Of a DNA stretch of 64,000 nt, positions 33,316-41,108 are shown piece after piece. The stretch is from Gammaproteobacteria bacterium (lineage in GTDB: Bacteria; Pseudomonadota; Gammaproteobacteria; Burkholderiales; Gallionellaceae), in NCBI GenBank assembly GCA_018820925.1, contig JAHJNJ010000017.1, positions 72,064 to 136,063 on the forward strand, read 5' to 3'. A program made the position numbers and the translations under genes. The notes beneath the pieces are model-generated. The model did not search any database. It saw only the letters and a list, made by a program, of their open reading frames with translations, and had not been told where the DNA came from. Positions within the stretch are counted from its first letter, which is position 1; every line of letters starts with the position of its first letter.

Positions 33316-33861
33316 GTGAAGTTCTGTCCCGAGTGCGGCGCACCCGTCGAACTGTCCACGCCGCAGGACGATCACCGCGAACGCCACGTCTGCACCGTCT
33401 GCAACACTATCCACTACCAGAATCCGAAAATCATCGCGGGCGCCATCCCGGAATGGGAAGACGGGCGCATCCTGCTTTGCCGCCGCGCCATCGAACCGCG
33501 CAGCGGGCTGTGGACACTTCCCGCCGGTTTCATGGAAAACGGCGAAACCACGACCCAGGCCGCCGCGCGCGAAACGCTGGAAGAAGCCAATGCGCGCATC
33601 GATGTGCTGGGTTTGTACGCGATGTACAACCTGCCCTACATCAATCAGGTGCAGCTGTTGTTCCGTGCCAGGCTGCTCGATCTGGATTTCTCGCCGGGCG
33701 TGGAAAGCCTGGAAGTGGAACTTTTTGGCGAGAACGAAATACCGTGGGACACGCTGGCCTTCCGCCAGATTCGCTACACGCTGGAACATTTCTTCTCCGA
33801 CCGCAAACGCGGCGATTTTGTATTCCGCAACACCGACCTGGAACGGCCCGTTCTGCGCTGA
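33316..33861 (+). CDS. NUDIX hydrolase with N-terminal zinc ribbon
   Basis: This 181-residue protein begins with a zinc ribbon (CPECG and CTVC) and continues with a NUDIX domain: GFMENGETTTQAAARETLEE, matching the Gx5Ex7REUxEE core, although the late Gly of the box is Asn (EEAN). This layout suits NADH/NAD-type or ADP-ribose pyrophosphatases; substrate is not certain. GTG 33316 has GGAG eight bases upstream and keeps the complete zinc ribbon. It probably reads through from bamD. Confidence 0.88.
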   Translation: MKFCPECGAPVELSTPQDDHRERHVCTVCNTIHYQNPKIIAGAIPEWEDGRILLCRRAIEPRSGLWTLPAGFMENGETTTQAAARETLEEANARIDVLGLYAMYNLPYINQVQLLFRARLLDLDFSPGVESLEVELFGENEIPWDTLAFRQIRYTLEHFFSDRKRGDFVFRNTDLERPVLR

Positions 33862-33926
33862 CACTTTGGGTGCGGATGAAATTGCAGCTCAGGTTGGTTC
33901 AGAACTTGGCCGCTGCAGTCCAAGCA

Positions 33927-33943
33927 CTTAAGCTGCTCTTAAG
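33927..33943. promoter_or_regulatory. Paired CTTAAG sites upstream of the small peptide gene
   Basis: Two palindromic CTTAAG hexamers are spaced exactly 11 bp apart (33927 and 33938), one helical turn. They lie 49 bases before the 36-codon gene at 33992. Binding by a regulator is a guess. Confidence 0.25.
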
Positions 33944-33991
33944 ATGTTCCCCATACCATGATCACCTCACCATGCAATTAAGGAGATCAAA

Positions 33992-34102
33992 ATGAGAAAC
34001 GTTATTGAAAGTGTATCCGGCCTTGTACGCTGGGCAGTGACGGGACTGATCACACTGGTCGCATCGCTACCGGTGCTCACATCCCTCAGCACCTATATCT
34101 GA
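33992..34102 (+). CDS. Thirty-six-residue single-helix membrane peptide
   Basis: A textbook TAAGGAG ribosome site at 33979-33985 lies six bases before ATG 33992. The frame encodes 36 residues with one hydrophobic helix (VTGLITLVASLPVLTSL), after an Arg-containing N-terminal segment. A hairpin follows at 34112. These signals argue for a real small protein, possibly a stress or toxin-like membrane peptide, but no relative is recognised. Confidence 0.55.
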   Translation: MRNVIESVSGLVRWAVTGLITLVASLPVLTSLSTYI

Positions 34103-34111
34103 ATGCAAACC

Positions 34112-34141
34112 GTGCCCCCGGTGCGAAGGTATCGGGGGCAC
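34112..34141. terminator. Strong hairpin between convergent genes
   Basis: GTGCCCCCG pairs perfectly with CGGGGGCAC (nine bases) around a 12-base loop. It lies between the small peptide gene and the converging Rossmann gene. There is no T-tract, so it may act as a bidirectional or structure-only end. Confidence 0.5.
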
Positions 34142-34145
34142 CGGA

Positions 34146-34520
34146 TCAATAGCCCGTCTTGCGTCCCTCGATCACCGGCAGCTTGATATCGCTGATCAGC
34201 GATCCGATCAGGCGTGCAATGGTTTCGGAGGCGATTACCGTATGGGCATTGTTTACTCCCAGCAGCTTTTCGCGTAATTCCTGGCGTATCGCGCGCATTC
34301 CGGTCAGCTCGAAAATAATATCGATCTTGTCGCCCATCGCCACGATCTCGTCCAGCGTGGCAATCCTGACACCGTTTGCCACAGCCTGCGCTTTGGCCGG
34401 CGTGTCAGCCTGTTCGGCGACACAGACCAGATTGATGTCTTCTTTTTTCTGCAGCATTGCGCCGAGAAAAGCCGAGCCGATTCTTCCCAGCCCGATAATG
34501 GCAATATTCTGTTTGTTCAT
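34146..34520 (-). CDS. Stand-alone Rossmann NAD(P)-binding protein
   Basis: This 124-residue protein consists of one Rossmann half: IAIIGLGRIGSAFLG carries GxGxxG, followed by an alternating beta-alpha run and IIFELTGM. It resembles the N-terminal NAD domain of homoserine or aspartate dehydrogenases and Gfo/Idh proteins but lacks any catalytic domain. It may act as a redox-sensing subunit or be a remnant. ATG 34520 follows GGGGGGAAT. It is the last gene of the minus-strand run after the M48 protein, 49 bases apart. Confidence 0.7.
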   Translation of the reverse strand: MNKQNIAIIGLGRIGSAFLGAMLQKKEDINLVCVAEQADTPAKAQAVANGVRIATLDEIVAMGDKIDIIFELTGMRAIRQELREKLLGVNNAHTVIASETIARLIGSLISDIKLPVIEGRKTGY

Positions 34521-34569
34521 GATTCCCCCCCTGAGGATTGGATTGATTGACGAATGATTCCGGATGCCA

Positions 34570-35421
34570 CTATTTTTTTCCCGCACCCAGCGCCTGAAAG
34601 AAACGCGGCGCGAGGTCGGGCTGGTTCTCTTCCATTGTGAATTGGCCGGACATTTCCTGGTCGAGCACACTCAGCCTGTCCGCCAGCGCCGGATGGGTCT
34701 TGAACATCAGGGCTACACTGGAGTCGCTGGGATTCAGTGATTCCAGGGTTTGCAATACCGCCGGCAAACCATAAGGATCGTAGCCGCCACGCGCCGCGAT
34801 CACCACGCCCATGCGGTCGGCCTCGAATTCGTCTTTCTTGTCCAACCCGCGCGCATAGACTTCCGTGCCCGCACTGACCAGCTTGGTCAGTCTGGGGTCT
34901 TTGCCATTGTTTTTGATCGCGTCGTTTGCAAGATCGGCCAGCAGTTCGGTCCGCGCACTCTTCTTTATCGCCTGCAGATGGTGTTTGCGCAGCACATGCG
35001 AGATTTCGTGCGCCAGCACACCCGCCAGTTCCGCTTCGCTGTTCATTTGCGCCAGCAGACCCTTGGTGATGAATACATAGCCGCCGGGAGCCGAAAATGC
35101 GTTCACGTCGTTATCGTCCAAAACGCCGAATTGCCAGGGCAGGTCGGGACGTTCCGTTTGCAGCGTCAACCAGCGTCCGACGCGATTCACGTATTCCTGC
35201 ACGGGCGGGTTATCCAGCAGCGGTGCGGCACCCAGCAAACTGCCGGCAATGCCTTGGCCCAGCGTGATTTCCTGCGGTTCGTTGATATCGGTATTGGCCT
35301 TCTGGACTTTTTTCACAGTCTCTATCGCCTTGTTCAAGTCGATTTTTCCAAAATCGAAAGCGGCCGCGGGGAAGGTTGTACCGAGCACACCCAGCAGGAT
35401 GATTATCTGGTTCGTTTTCAT
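34570..35421 (-). CDS. M48-family periplasmic metalloprotease
   Basis: This 283-residue protein has a signal peptide (IIILLGVLGTTFPAAAF) and the M48 zinc site HEISH with the following EADRMG, which supplies the third ligand. It resembles the protease part of BepA/LoiP without TPR repeats. The family degrades or refolds outer-membrane proteins. ATG 35421 overlaps the stop of the SH3 protein gene (TAATG). Three genes, cyclase-SH3-protease, are thus coupled by overlaps. Confidence 0.92.
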   Translation of the reverse strand: MKTNQIIILLGVLGTTFPAAAFDFGKIDLNKAIETVKKVQKANTDINEPQEITLGQGIAGSLLGAAPLLDNPPVQEYVNRVGRWLTLQTERPDLPWQFGVLDDNDVNAFSAPGGYVFITKGLLAQMNSEAELAGVLAHEISHVLRKHHLQAIKKSARTELLADLANDAIKNNGKDPRLTKLVSAGTEVYARGLDKKDEFEADRMGVVIAARGGYDPYGLPAVLQTLESLNPSDSSVALMFKTHPALADRLSVLDQEMSGQFTMEENQPDLAPRFFQALGAGKK

Positions 35422-35915
35422 TATTGGCCTCCTTGCAGATAATCGACGCTTTGCGCGTGCAGTTTGCCTTCCTCGGCATAGCGCCGTGCCGCTTCGCGGC
35501 TGACGGCATAACGTTTCGCGTCCTGCAGCGCCTGCGGATTCGGTGTGGCATTCTTCAATTGTTCTTCCGACAGGCCGCGTATACCGGTGGTCACCGTGCT
35601 GCTGCTCCGCCCGGTGGAGGCCACGTTGAACAAGGCCCGCAATCCGTTGTCGCCGCGTTTGTTCTGTACATTCGATTCCAGCTTCAGATTCAGCATCTTC
35701 ACCCAGCCGCTGAAAGAGGCCGACTTGACCTGCGTCCAGCTTGCCTGCCGCGTCAGCACCTCGACCCGGGTACGCGGCGGCAACGATGTCAGTGTTTTTG
35801 CGTCGGTGTAGGGTTTGGTTTTCAGTTCGGTGGGACGTATGGTGTAAGCGTACCCGCCCGCCCACACTGTCGGCGCAAAGCCGAGCAGCAGACATAGTGC
35901 AATGATGTTTCTCAT
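35421..35915 (-). CDS. Secreted bacterial SH3-domain protein
   Basis: This 164-residue protein starts with a signal peptide (MRNIIALCLLLGFAPTVWAG) and one bacterial SH3 domain (TELKTKPYTDAKTLTSLPPR, then VLTRQASWTQVKS, GWVKMLNLKL). A tail of about 80 residues ends in a charged segment (EAARRYAEEGKLHAQSVDYL). SH3b domains often bind peptidoglycan peptides. Both ends overlap neighbours by TAATG, so it is translated together with the cyclase and the protease. Confidence 0.85.
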   Translation of the reverse strand: MRNIIALCLLLGFAPTVWAGGYAYTIRPTELKTKPYTDAKTLTSLPPRTRVEVLTRQASWTQVKSASFSGWVKMLNLKLESNVQNKRGDNGLRALFNVASTGRSSSTVTTGIRGLSEEQLKNATPNPQALQDAKRYAVSREAARRYAEEGKLHAQSVDYLQGGQ

Positions 35916-37789
35916 TATTGATTCCCTCCTTTTTCAACCGGCGCGAACAATTCTACCTCTTGTTCCCGCCCTTTTACCTTGAATGAACCGAACGATTTGA
36001 AATCAAATGCATCGGCGCAGGCTTGCATGGTTTCGCGCGAAACCAGGATGCGCGACACCCCCTTGGTCAGGCCCTCGATGCGGCTGCCCAGGTTGACCGT
36101 ATCGCCGATGGCCGTATATTCGCGCCGCTGTTCGGAACCGATCAGGCCCACCACGGCCGGGCCGGTATGAATGCCGATTCCGACATCGAAATCGGCATCG
36201 GCCTCGCCCAATTCCTGCTTGAAGCGCTGCAATACCTGCCCCATCTCCAGTGCCGCCTCGACGGCATGGCGCGCATGCTCGGGATCGTCCAGCGGCGCGC
36301 CCCAGAATGCCATGATGCAATCGCCGATGAATTTGTCCAGCGATCCGCCGTGCCGGAAGACCACTTCGACCTGCAGTGTGAAATAACGGTTGAGCAATTC
36401 CACCACCTGCTGCGGCGTGCGTTTTTCCGACAAGGTGGTGAAGCCGCGAATATCCGAAAACAGGATGGTGATCTGGCGGCTTTCGCCCGCGCGGCTCAGG
36501 CCGCCATGCGCCACCAACTCTTTCACCACGTGCGGATTGACGAAGCGGCTGAACATCTGCACCGCCTGTTCGCGCGATTTGCGTTCGCGCAGGTATTCGC
36601 GCAGGGCAAAGGTGAAATAGGCCGCCCATGCCAGCAGAATGGGCGTCAGGACGGGCAGCAGGAGCAGTTGCGCCACCGCAAAATATTCGCCGGCAATCGC
36701 CAGCACGGTGACCACCGCCAGGCCCAGTCCGATCTTGAGCGCATTTACCCCGCGCAGGAACGCAATACTCAATAGCGCCACCAACAGCAGCGCGATGCCG
36801 GTCGCAAAACCTTCATCGGCTTTGCGCATCGCGCGGCCGTTCTTCAGGTTGTCTATCGCGGTGGCCAGTATTTCCATGGCCGGATACAAACTATCGAGCG
36901 GTGTCGCGCGCACGTCGTGCAGGCCGGTGGCTTCAGTGCCGATAATGACGATCTTGTCTTTCAATTCGTCGCCGGTCCGCAGCGGGCGTTCCCGGTTGAA
37001 ATCCTCATACAGATCGACATAGGAGATATGCCTGAATGCACCGGGCTTGCCGCGCCAGGCCAGGATCATGTCCGGCTGTTGCGGCACGCTATAACCCAGG
37101 TCTTGCGCCACGCGTGCCGGTAGCGACGGGATAAGCCAGCCCTGAACATCGGTGTAGAGCTGGTAGCGCCGCCCTACGCCGTCGCCATCCTCCAGAAAAT
37201 TGATGGTGCCGACGCGCCAATGCGCGGGGTCGACCGCCAACGGTGGCAATATATCGATGGTCGCCTTGTCATCGGCATGGTCGGTACGTTGCAGGCCCAG
37301 CATAGCCGCCACCTGCAGGGCGGGTGCTCCCCTTTCGCCCGGTTTGGCATCGCGCCTCAACTGCTGCATCACCATCGGGAAATACACGTTGTCCAATCCC
37401 CGCAGCGATTGATTGAACTCGCGGTCGCTGTCGGGGCGGAACTCGTCGCTTTCACTGAACAGGATGTCGAATACGACAGCCCTGGGATGTTGCCTGGCGA
37501 TGCCGCGCACCAGTTCGCCATGTACCGAGCGCGGCCACGGCCAACTGCCGGCCGTGTTCTGCATGCGCGCCAGGCTGGCGTCGTCGATATCGACGATAAC
37601 GATGTCTGCATCCGGCTTCAGACTCTGTGCCTGCTGTTGTATGAACCAGTCGGACAGGCGATTCTCCAGCGGGGAGAATACCTGCAGCCAGGTCAATTCA
37701 AGGAATGCCAGCGCAAGGAACAAGGCTCCGATACGTAGCGAAGTCTGGCGTGTGGCAGATATTGGAGGGTTATCCATGGTATGCACCAT
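35915..37789 (-). CDS. CHASE2-domain class III adenylate/guanylate cyclase
   Basis: This 624-residue membrane protein has a periplasmic CHASE2 sensor (about 30-330, with VDIDDASLARMQNTAGSWPW), three helices (about 335-400) and a class III cyclase domain. Metal-binding Asp are in ILFSDIRGFTTLSE and DKFIGDCIMAFWGAP, and the latter's Lys favours ATP. YTAIGDTVNLGSRIEG is the third conserved block. cAMP production is therefore likely. The stop overlaps the SH3 gene start. ATG 37777 is an alternative start. It diverges from mlaA. Confidence 0.92.
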   Translation of the reverse strand: MVHTMDNPPISATRQTSLRIGALFLALAFLELTWLQVFSPLENRLSDWFIQQQAQSLKPDADIVIVDIDDASLARMQNTAGSWPWPRSVHGELVRGIARQHPRAVVFDILFSESDEFRPDSDREFNQSLRGLDNVYFPMVMQQLRRDAKPGERGAPALQVAAMLGLQRTDHADDKATIDILPPLAVDPAHWRVGTINFLEDGDGVGRRYQLYTDVQGWLIPSLPARVAQDLGYSVPQQPDMILAWRGKPGAFRHISYVDLYEDFNRERPLRTGDELKDKIVIIGTEATGLHDVRATPLDSLYPAMEILATAIDNLKNGRAMRKADEGFATGIALLLVALLSIAFLRGVNALKIGLGLAVVTVLAIAGEYFAVAQLLLLPVLTPILLAWAAYFTFALREYLRERKSREQAVQMFSRFVNPHVVKELVAHGGLSRAGESRQITILFSDIRGFTTLSEKRTPQQVVELLNRYFTLQVEVVFRHGGSLDKFIGDCIMAFWGAPLDDPEHARHAVEAALEMGQVLQRFKQELGEADADFDVGIGIHTGPAVVGLIGSEQRREYTAIGDTVNLGSRIEGLTKGVSRILVSRETMQACADAFDFKSFGSFKVKGREQEVELFAPVEKGGNQ

Positions 37790-37846
37790 ACTAAATCGTT
37801 TTGCGCAGAATACAACAAGGCGGATGCAATACGCACGTCTTGCCCC

Positions 37847-37852
37847 TATAAT
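37847..37852 (+). promoter_or_regulatory. -10 box of mlaA
   Basis: TATAAT lies 32 bases before ATG 37885 in the divergent region between the cyclase and mlaA. The same TATAATCG string occurs before bamD. The -35 is weak. Confidence 0.45.
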
Positions 37853-37884
37853 CGTTTCTACCCTTTCGTATCAACCACCTGTAC

Positions 37885-38595
37885 ATGCCTCTAACGAGAA
37901 TACCACTGCTGCTTGCAAGCCTTTTCTTGACAGCGTGCGGCAGCATCAACCTCAGCGCCTACACGCAACAAAAAGATCCGTTCGAATCGTTCAACCGCAG
38001 CGTCTATACGTTCAACGATACATTGGACCGGGCCGTGCTCAAGCCTGTCGCACAGGGTTACAGCGCGGTGACGCCCAGCCCCGTGAAGACCATGGTCAAT
38101 AATTTCTTTTCCAATCTGGACGATGTGGTCGTCACGGTCAACGATTTGTTGCAGTTCAAATTCAAACAGGCTGCCAATGACGGCGCGCGCGTGATTTTCA
38201 ATACCACTTTCGGTGTTTTCGGCTTGTTCAACATCACGGACCGGCTGGAAAAACACAATGAGGATTTCGGTCAAACGCTGGGCTACTGGGGAGTACCGAG
38301 CGGCCCCTATCTGATGTTGCCTTTCCTGGGCCCCAGCTCGATCCGCGACGGAACAGGCCTTTATGTGGACAGTTACTCCAGCGTCATCAGCAACACCAAC
38401 GACGTTCCGGTACGCAACAGCGCCTGGGCAGCGAAAGGTGTGGTTACGCGCGCCGGTCTGCTGGAACAGGAAAAAGTGCTGGATGAAGCGATCATCGACC
38501 GCTACAGCTTCCTGCGGGATGCGTACCTGATGCGCCGCCAAAGTCTGGTGTACGACGGCAACCCGCCGCGCCAGAAATTCGACGACGATGAATAA
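37885..38595 (+). CDS. mlaA: Phospholipid-transport lipoprotein MlaA (VacJ)
   Basis: This 236-residue outer-membrane lipoprotein has lipobox LTAC and the MlaA core DPFESFNRSVYTFNDTLDRA, NDLLQFKFKQA and FGQTLGYWGVPSGPYLMLPF. It removes mislocalised phospholipids from the outer leaflet and passes them to MlaC. The rest of the mla system (mlaFEDCB) is not in the window. A terminator follows at 38599. Confidence 0.95.
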   Translation: MPLTRIPLLLASLFLTACGSINLSAYTQQKDPFESFNRSVYTFNDTLDRAVLKPVAQGYSAVTPSPVKTMVNNFFSNLDDVVVTVNDLLQFKFKQAANDGARVIFNTTFGVFGLFNITDRLEKHNEDFGQTLGYWGVPSGPYLMLPFLGPSSIRDGTGLYVDSYSSVISNTNDVPVRNSAWAAKGVVTRAGLLEQEKVLDEAIIDRYSFLRDAYLMRRQSLVYDGNPPRQKFDDDE

Positions 38596-38598
38596 AAA

Positions 38599-38621
38599 AA
38601 CGGCGGGGATTCCCCGCCGTT
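38599..38621 (+). terminator. Intrinsic terminator of mlaA
   Basis: An eleven-base perfect stem AACGGCGGGGA/TCCCCGCCGTT with a one-base apex is followed by TTCATTT. It begins two bases after the mlaA stop and is A-rich on the other side, so it may also act for the opposite strand. Confidence 0.85.
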
Positions 38622-38690
38622 TTCATTTGATCTTCTACATATTTAATCTCTTCGGGTCAAATTCCCCGCTGCTTGCAGCGTCAGATTTGA

Positions 38691-39572
38691 TCATTGTCCT
38701 GCCCGCAACGCTTCGATACGCTCGTCCAGCGGCGGATGCGTCATGAACAATCTGGAAAAACCGCCCTGGCTGGAAATGGCCATCGCCGCCATATTCTGCG
38801 GCATCGCGGCCTGTTCGTGGTTCACCTTCAGGCGCTCCAGCGCATTGATCATTTTCTGCCGTCCGGCCAGATTCGCGCCGCCCGCATCGGCACGGAATTC
38901 GCGCTGACGCGAGAACCACATGACGATCATGCTGGCCAGTATGCCCAGCACGATCTGTGCGGCAATTTCAGCCACAAACGCGCCTATGCCGGGACCGTTG
39001 CGCGGGTCGTTCTTCAGCAACACGCGATCGACAAGGATACCGATGAGTTTGGCAAAAAATATCACGAAGGTATTGACCACGCCCTGTATCAGCGCCAGCG
39101 TGACCATGTCGCCGTTGGCGACGTGGCTGATCTCGTGGCCCAATACGGCTTCCGCCTCATCCTTGCTCATGCTGTGCAGCAGGCCGGTGCTTACCGCGAC
39201 CAACGCTGCATTGCGATTCCAGCCGGTGGCGAAGGCATTCACGTCCGGCGCATCATAGATCGCCACTTCCGGCATGCCGATACCTGCGATCTGTGCCTGA
39301 CGGCGCACGGTCTCCACCAGCCAGCGCTCGGTCGGGTCCTGCGGGTTCTCGATGACCCGCGCCCCCACAGACCGTTTTGCCATCCACTTGGACATCAGCA
39401 AAGAAATGATGGAGCCGGAAAAACCGATCACCGCCGACATCACCATCAAAGCGCTGAAATTGATTGAACCGCTTTGATCCAGCACGCGATCTACACCCAG
39501 CAGGCGCAAGGTGATGTTGATGACCAGCAATACCGCGATATTGGTCAGGACAAACAGAAAAATGCGTTTCAT
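38691..39572 (-). CDS. htpX: Membrane protease HtpX
   Basis: This 293-residue inner-membrane zinc protease has about four helices. The active site is [13 protein letters not shown] (HEXXH), with a further ligand Glu in [11 protein letters not shown]. It degrades misfolded membrane proteins with FtsH. AGGAG precedes ATG 39572. It converges with mlaA, and the next gene upstream is divergent. Confidence 0.95.
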   Translation of the reverse strand: MKRIFLFVLTNIAVLLVINITLRLLGVDRVLDQSGSINFSALMVMSAVIGFSGSIISLLMSKWMAKRSVGARVIENPQDPTERWLVETVRRQAQIAGIGMPEVAIYDAPDVNAFATGWNRNAALVAVSTGLLHSMSKDEAEAVLGHEISHVANGDMVTLALIQGVVNTFVIFFAKLIGILVDRVLLKNDPRNGPGIGAFVAEIAAQIVLGILASMIVMWFSRQREFRADAGGANLAGRQKMINALERLKVNHEQAAMPQNMAAMAISSQGGFSRLFMTHPPLDERIEALRAGQ

Positions 39573-39762
39573 TACTTGGCTCTCCTAAGGATCGTGTTTT
39601 GCGGCGCGATTTGTACCGCCTGCGCCTCGGGCTACCATATGCGGCCAACTCCCGGAGTTTCAAGTCCGGTTGCGTGCCGTCAAGCTGGCTTTCGAATGGC
39701 ATTCTCCGGAAAAGTTGCATGCCGCCCCGGATCCCGAGCTAATGCAACCAGATGAAGTCGGC

Positions 39763-39791
39763 TTGACCATAACCCACTATATAACTAGGAT
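39763..39791 (+). promoter_or_regulatory. Sigma-70-like promoter of cytochrome b561 gene
   Basis: TTGACC (39763-39768) and TAGGAT (39786-39791) are separated by 17 bases. GAGGGGG sits seven bases before ATG 39818. The region 39573-39762 between htpX and this promoter holds no clear gene. Confidence 0.45.
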
Positions 39792-39817
39792 AAGCAAAAC
39801 AAGACGAGGGGGATCAG

Positions 39818-40360
39818 ATGAACGACCAATACACCCGAACTGCCATCACCCTGCACTGGCTGATTGTCCTGCTGATCTTCGCCGCTTTCCCGCTGGGTCT
39901 GTACATGCACGACTTGCCACTCTCCCCCTACAAACTGCGCCTGTACAGTTATCACAAATGGATAGGCGTTACCGTGCTGTTTCTGGCCGTGTTCCGGCTT
40001 TCCTGGCGCATCACCCATCGCCCGCCCGGTATGCCGGAAGGTATGCCAAATTGGGAAAAGCTGGCTGCCCATGTAACCCACTATGCACTTTATTTGCTGA
40101 TTTTCGCCATCCCCGTCAGCGGCTGGTTGATGAGTTCTGCCATGGGATTCAAAGTGGTGTGGCTGGGTGTACTGCCCTTGCCCGACCTGGTCGGCAAGAG
40201 CAAGGAACTTGGCGACTTGTTGCATGAGGTGCATGAAACGCTCAATTACCTGATGCTGGGTCTGGTGCTCGCCCATATCGGTGCCGCACTCAAACATCAC
40301 TTCTTTGAGCACGACGATATCCTGACGCGCATGATTCCGTTTCTCAGGAAAAGAAATTAA
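39818..40360 (+). CDS. Cytochrome b561 (di-heme electron carrier)
   Basis: This 180-residue inner-membrane cytochrome has four helices. Candidate heme ligands are His in TLHWLIV, YSYHKWIG, HEVHETLNYL and LAHIGAALKHH. Members pass electrons between quinol and periplasmic acceptors. Sixty-three bases separate it from the YceI gene. Cytochrome b561-YceI pairs are common in proteobacteria, where YceI binds polyisoprenoid or quinone-like lipids. Confidence 0.9.
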   Translation: MNDQYTRTAITLHWLIVLLIFAAFPLGLYMHDLPLSPYKLRLYSYHKWIGVTVLFLAVFRLSWRITHRPPGMPEGMPNWEKLAAHVTHYALYLLIFAIPVSGWLMSSAMGFKVVWLGVLPLPDLVGKSKELGDLLHEVHETLNYLMLGLVLAHIGAALKHHFFEHDDILTRMIPFLRKRN

Positions 40361-40423
40361 GCCGTACGCATACCTGTTGCCTCGCTATCGCAAGTCCAGA
40401 AGATATCCGGAAGGAGAACCGCC

Positions 40424-40987
40424 ATGCACAAATTGCCAATTTCCCTGTTAGCAGCCCTGTTTGTCCTGCCCGCCTGCGCTGCGGACAGTTACACCATCGA
40501 CCCGACCCATACCTGGCCGATGTTCGAAGTAAACCATCTGGGCTATTCCACCCAGCGCGGACGCTTCGATAAAACGAGCGGCAAGATCACCCTCGACATC
40601 GCCACCAAAAAAGGCAGCGTGGATATCACCATCGATGCGAACTCGCTGGACATGGGTTTCGACAAGTGGAATGAACACATGAAGGGCCGGGATTTCTTCC
40701 AGGTCGCGGAATACCCCACCATCCGTTTCACTTCGGACAATCTGCTATTTGACGGCGACAAGGTCGTCGGCGCCGAAGGCGAACTGACTCTGCACGGCGT
40801 GACACAGCCGCTGACCCTGCGCGTGGACAACTTCAAATGCGCACCTCATCCGATGACGCGCAAGATGCATTGCGGCGCCGACATATCCGCGACGATCGAG
40901 CGTACCCAATATGGCATGTCGAGGTTCGTGCCCATGGTCGGCGACGAAGTCAAACTCTATTCCCCGATCGAAGCGGACAAGGATTAA
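40424..40987 (+). CDS. YceI-family periplasmic protein
   Basis: This 187-residue protein has a signal peptide ending ACAADS, then the YceI lipocalin barrel: YTIDPTHTWPMFEVNHLGYS, GKITLDIATKKGSVDITID, FFQVAEYPTIRFTSDNL, GELTLHGVTQPLTL. YceI proteins bind amphiphilic isoprenoids. AAGGAG is positioned before ATG 40424. The Cys in LPAC could suggest a lipoprotein, but the AXA-like site fits signal peptidase I better. Confidence 0.93.
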   Translation: MHKLPISLLAALFVLPACAADSYTIDPTHTWPMFEVNHLGYSTQRGRFDKTSGKITLDIATKKGSVDITIDANSLDMGFDKWNEHMKGRDFFQVAEYPTIRFTSDNLLFDGDKVVGAEGELTLHGVTQPLTLRVDNFKCAPHPMTRKMHCGADISATIERTQYGMSRFVPMVGDEVKLYSPIEADKD

Positions 40988-41060
40988 ACCCATCCCGCAA
41001 GCTTCCATACAAATTATCGGAATCCCCCGCTTGCGTGGTGCAAGCAGGAGTCGCAACAAA

Positions 41061-41085
41061 AAGGGCAGACCGAGGGTCTGCCCTT
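41061..41085 (-). terminator. Intrinsic terminator of amtB
   Basis: AAGGGCAGACC/GGTCTGCCCTT, an eleven-base perfect stem with loop GAG, lies 24 bases after the amtB stop. TTTGTTG follows on the minus strand. Confidence 0.75.
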
Positions 41086-41108
41086 GTGAAATTGTTTCTT
41101 GCAACAAC

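Noticed and set aside
35422-35937. Long extension of the M48 protein upstream
   Set aside because: It runs out of frame through the SH3 gene; the signal peptide begins at ATG 35421.
39670-40227. Alternative frame overlapping the cytochrome b561 gene
   Set aside because: Out of frame with clear b561 motifs and without its own signals.
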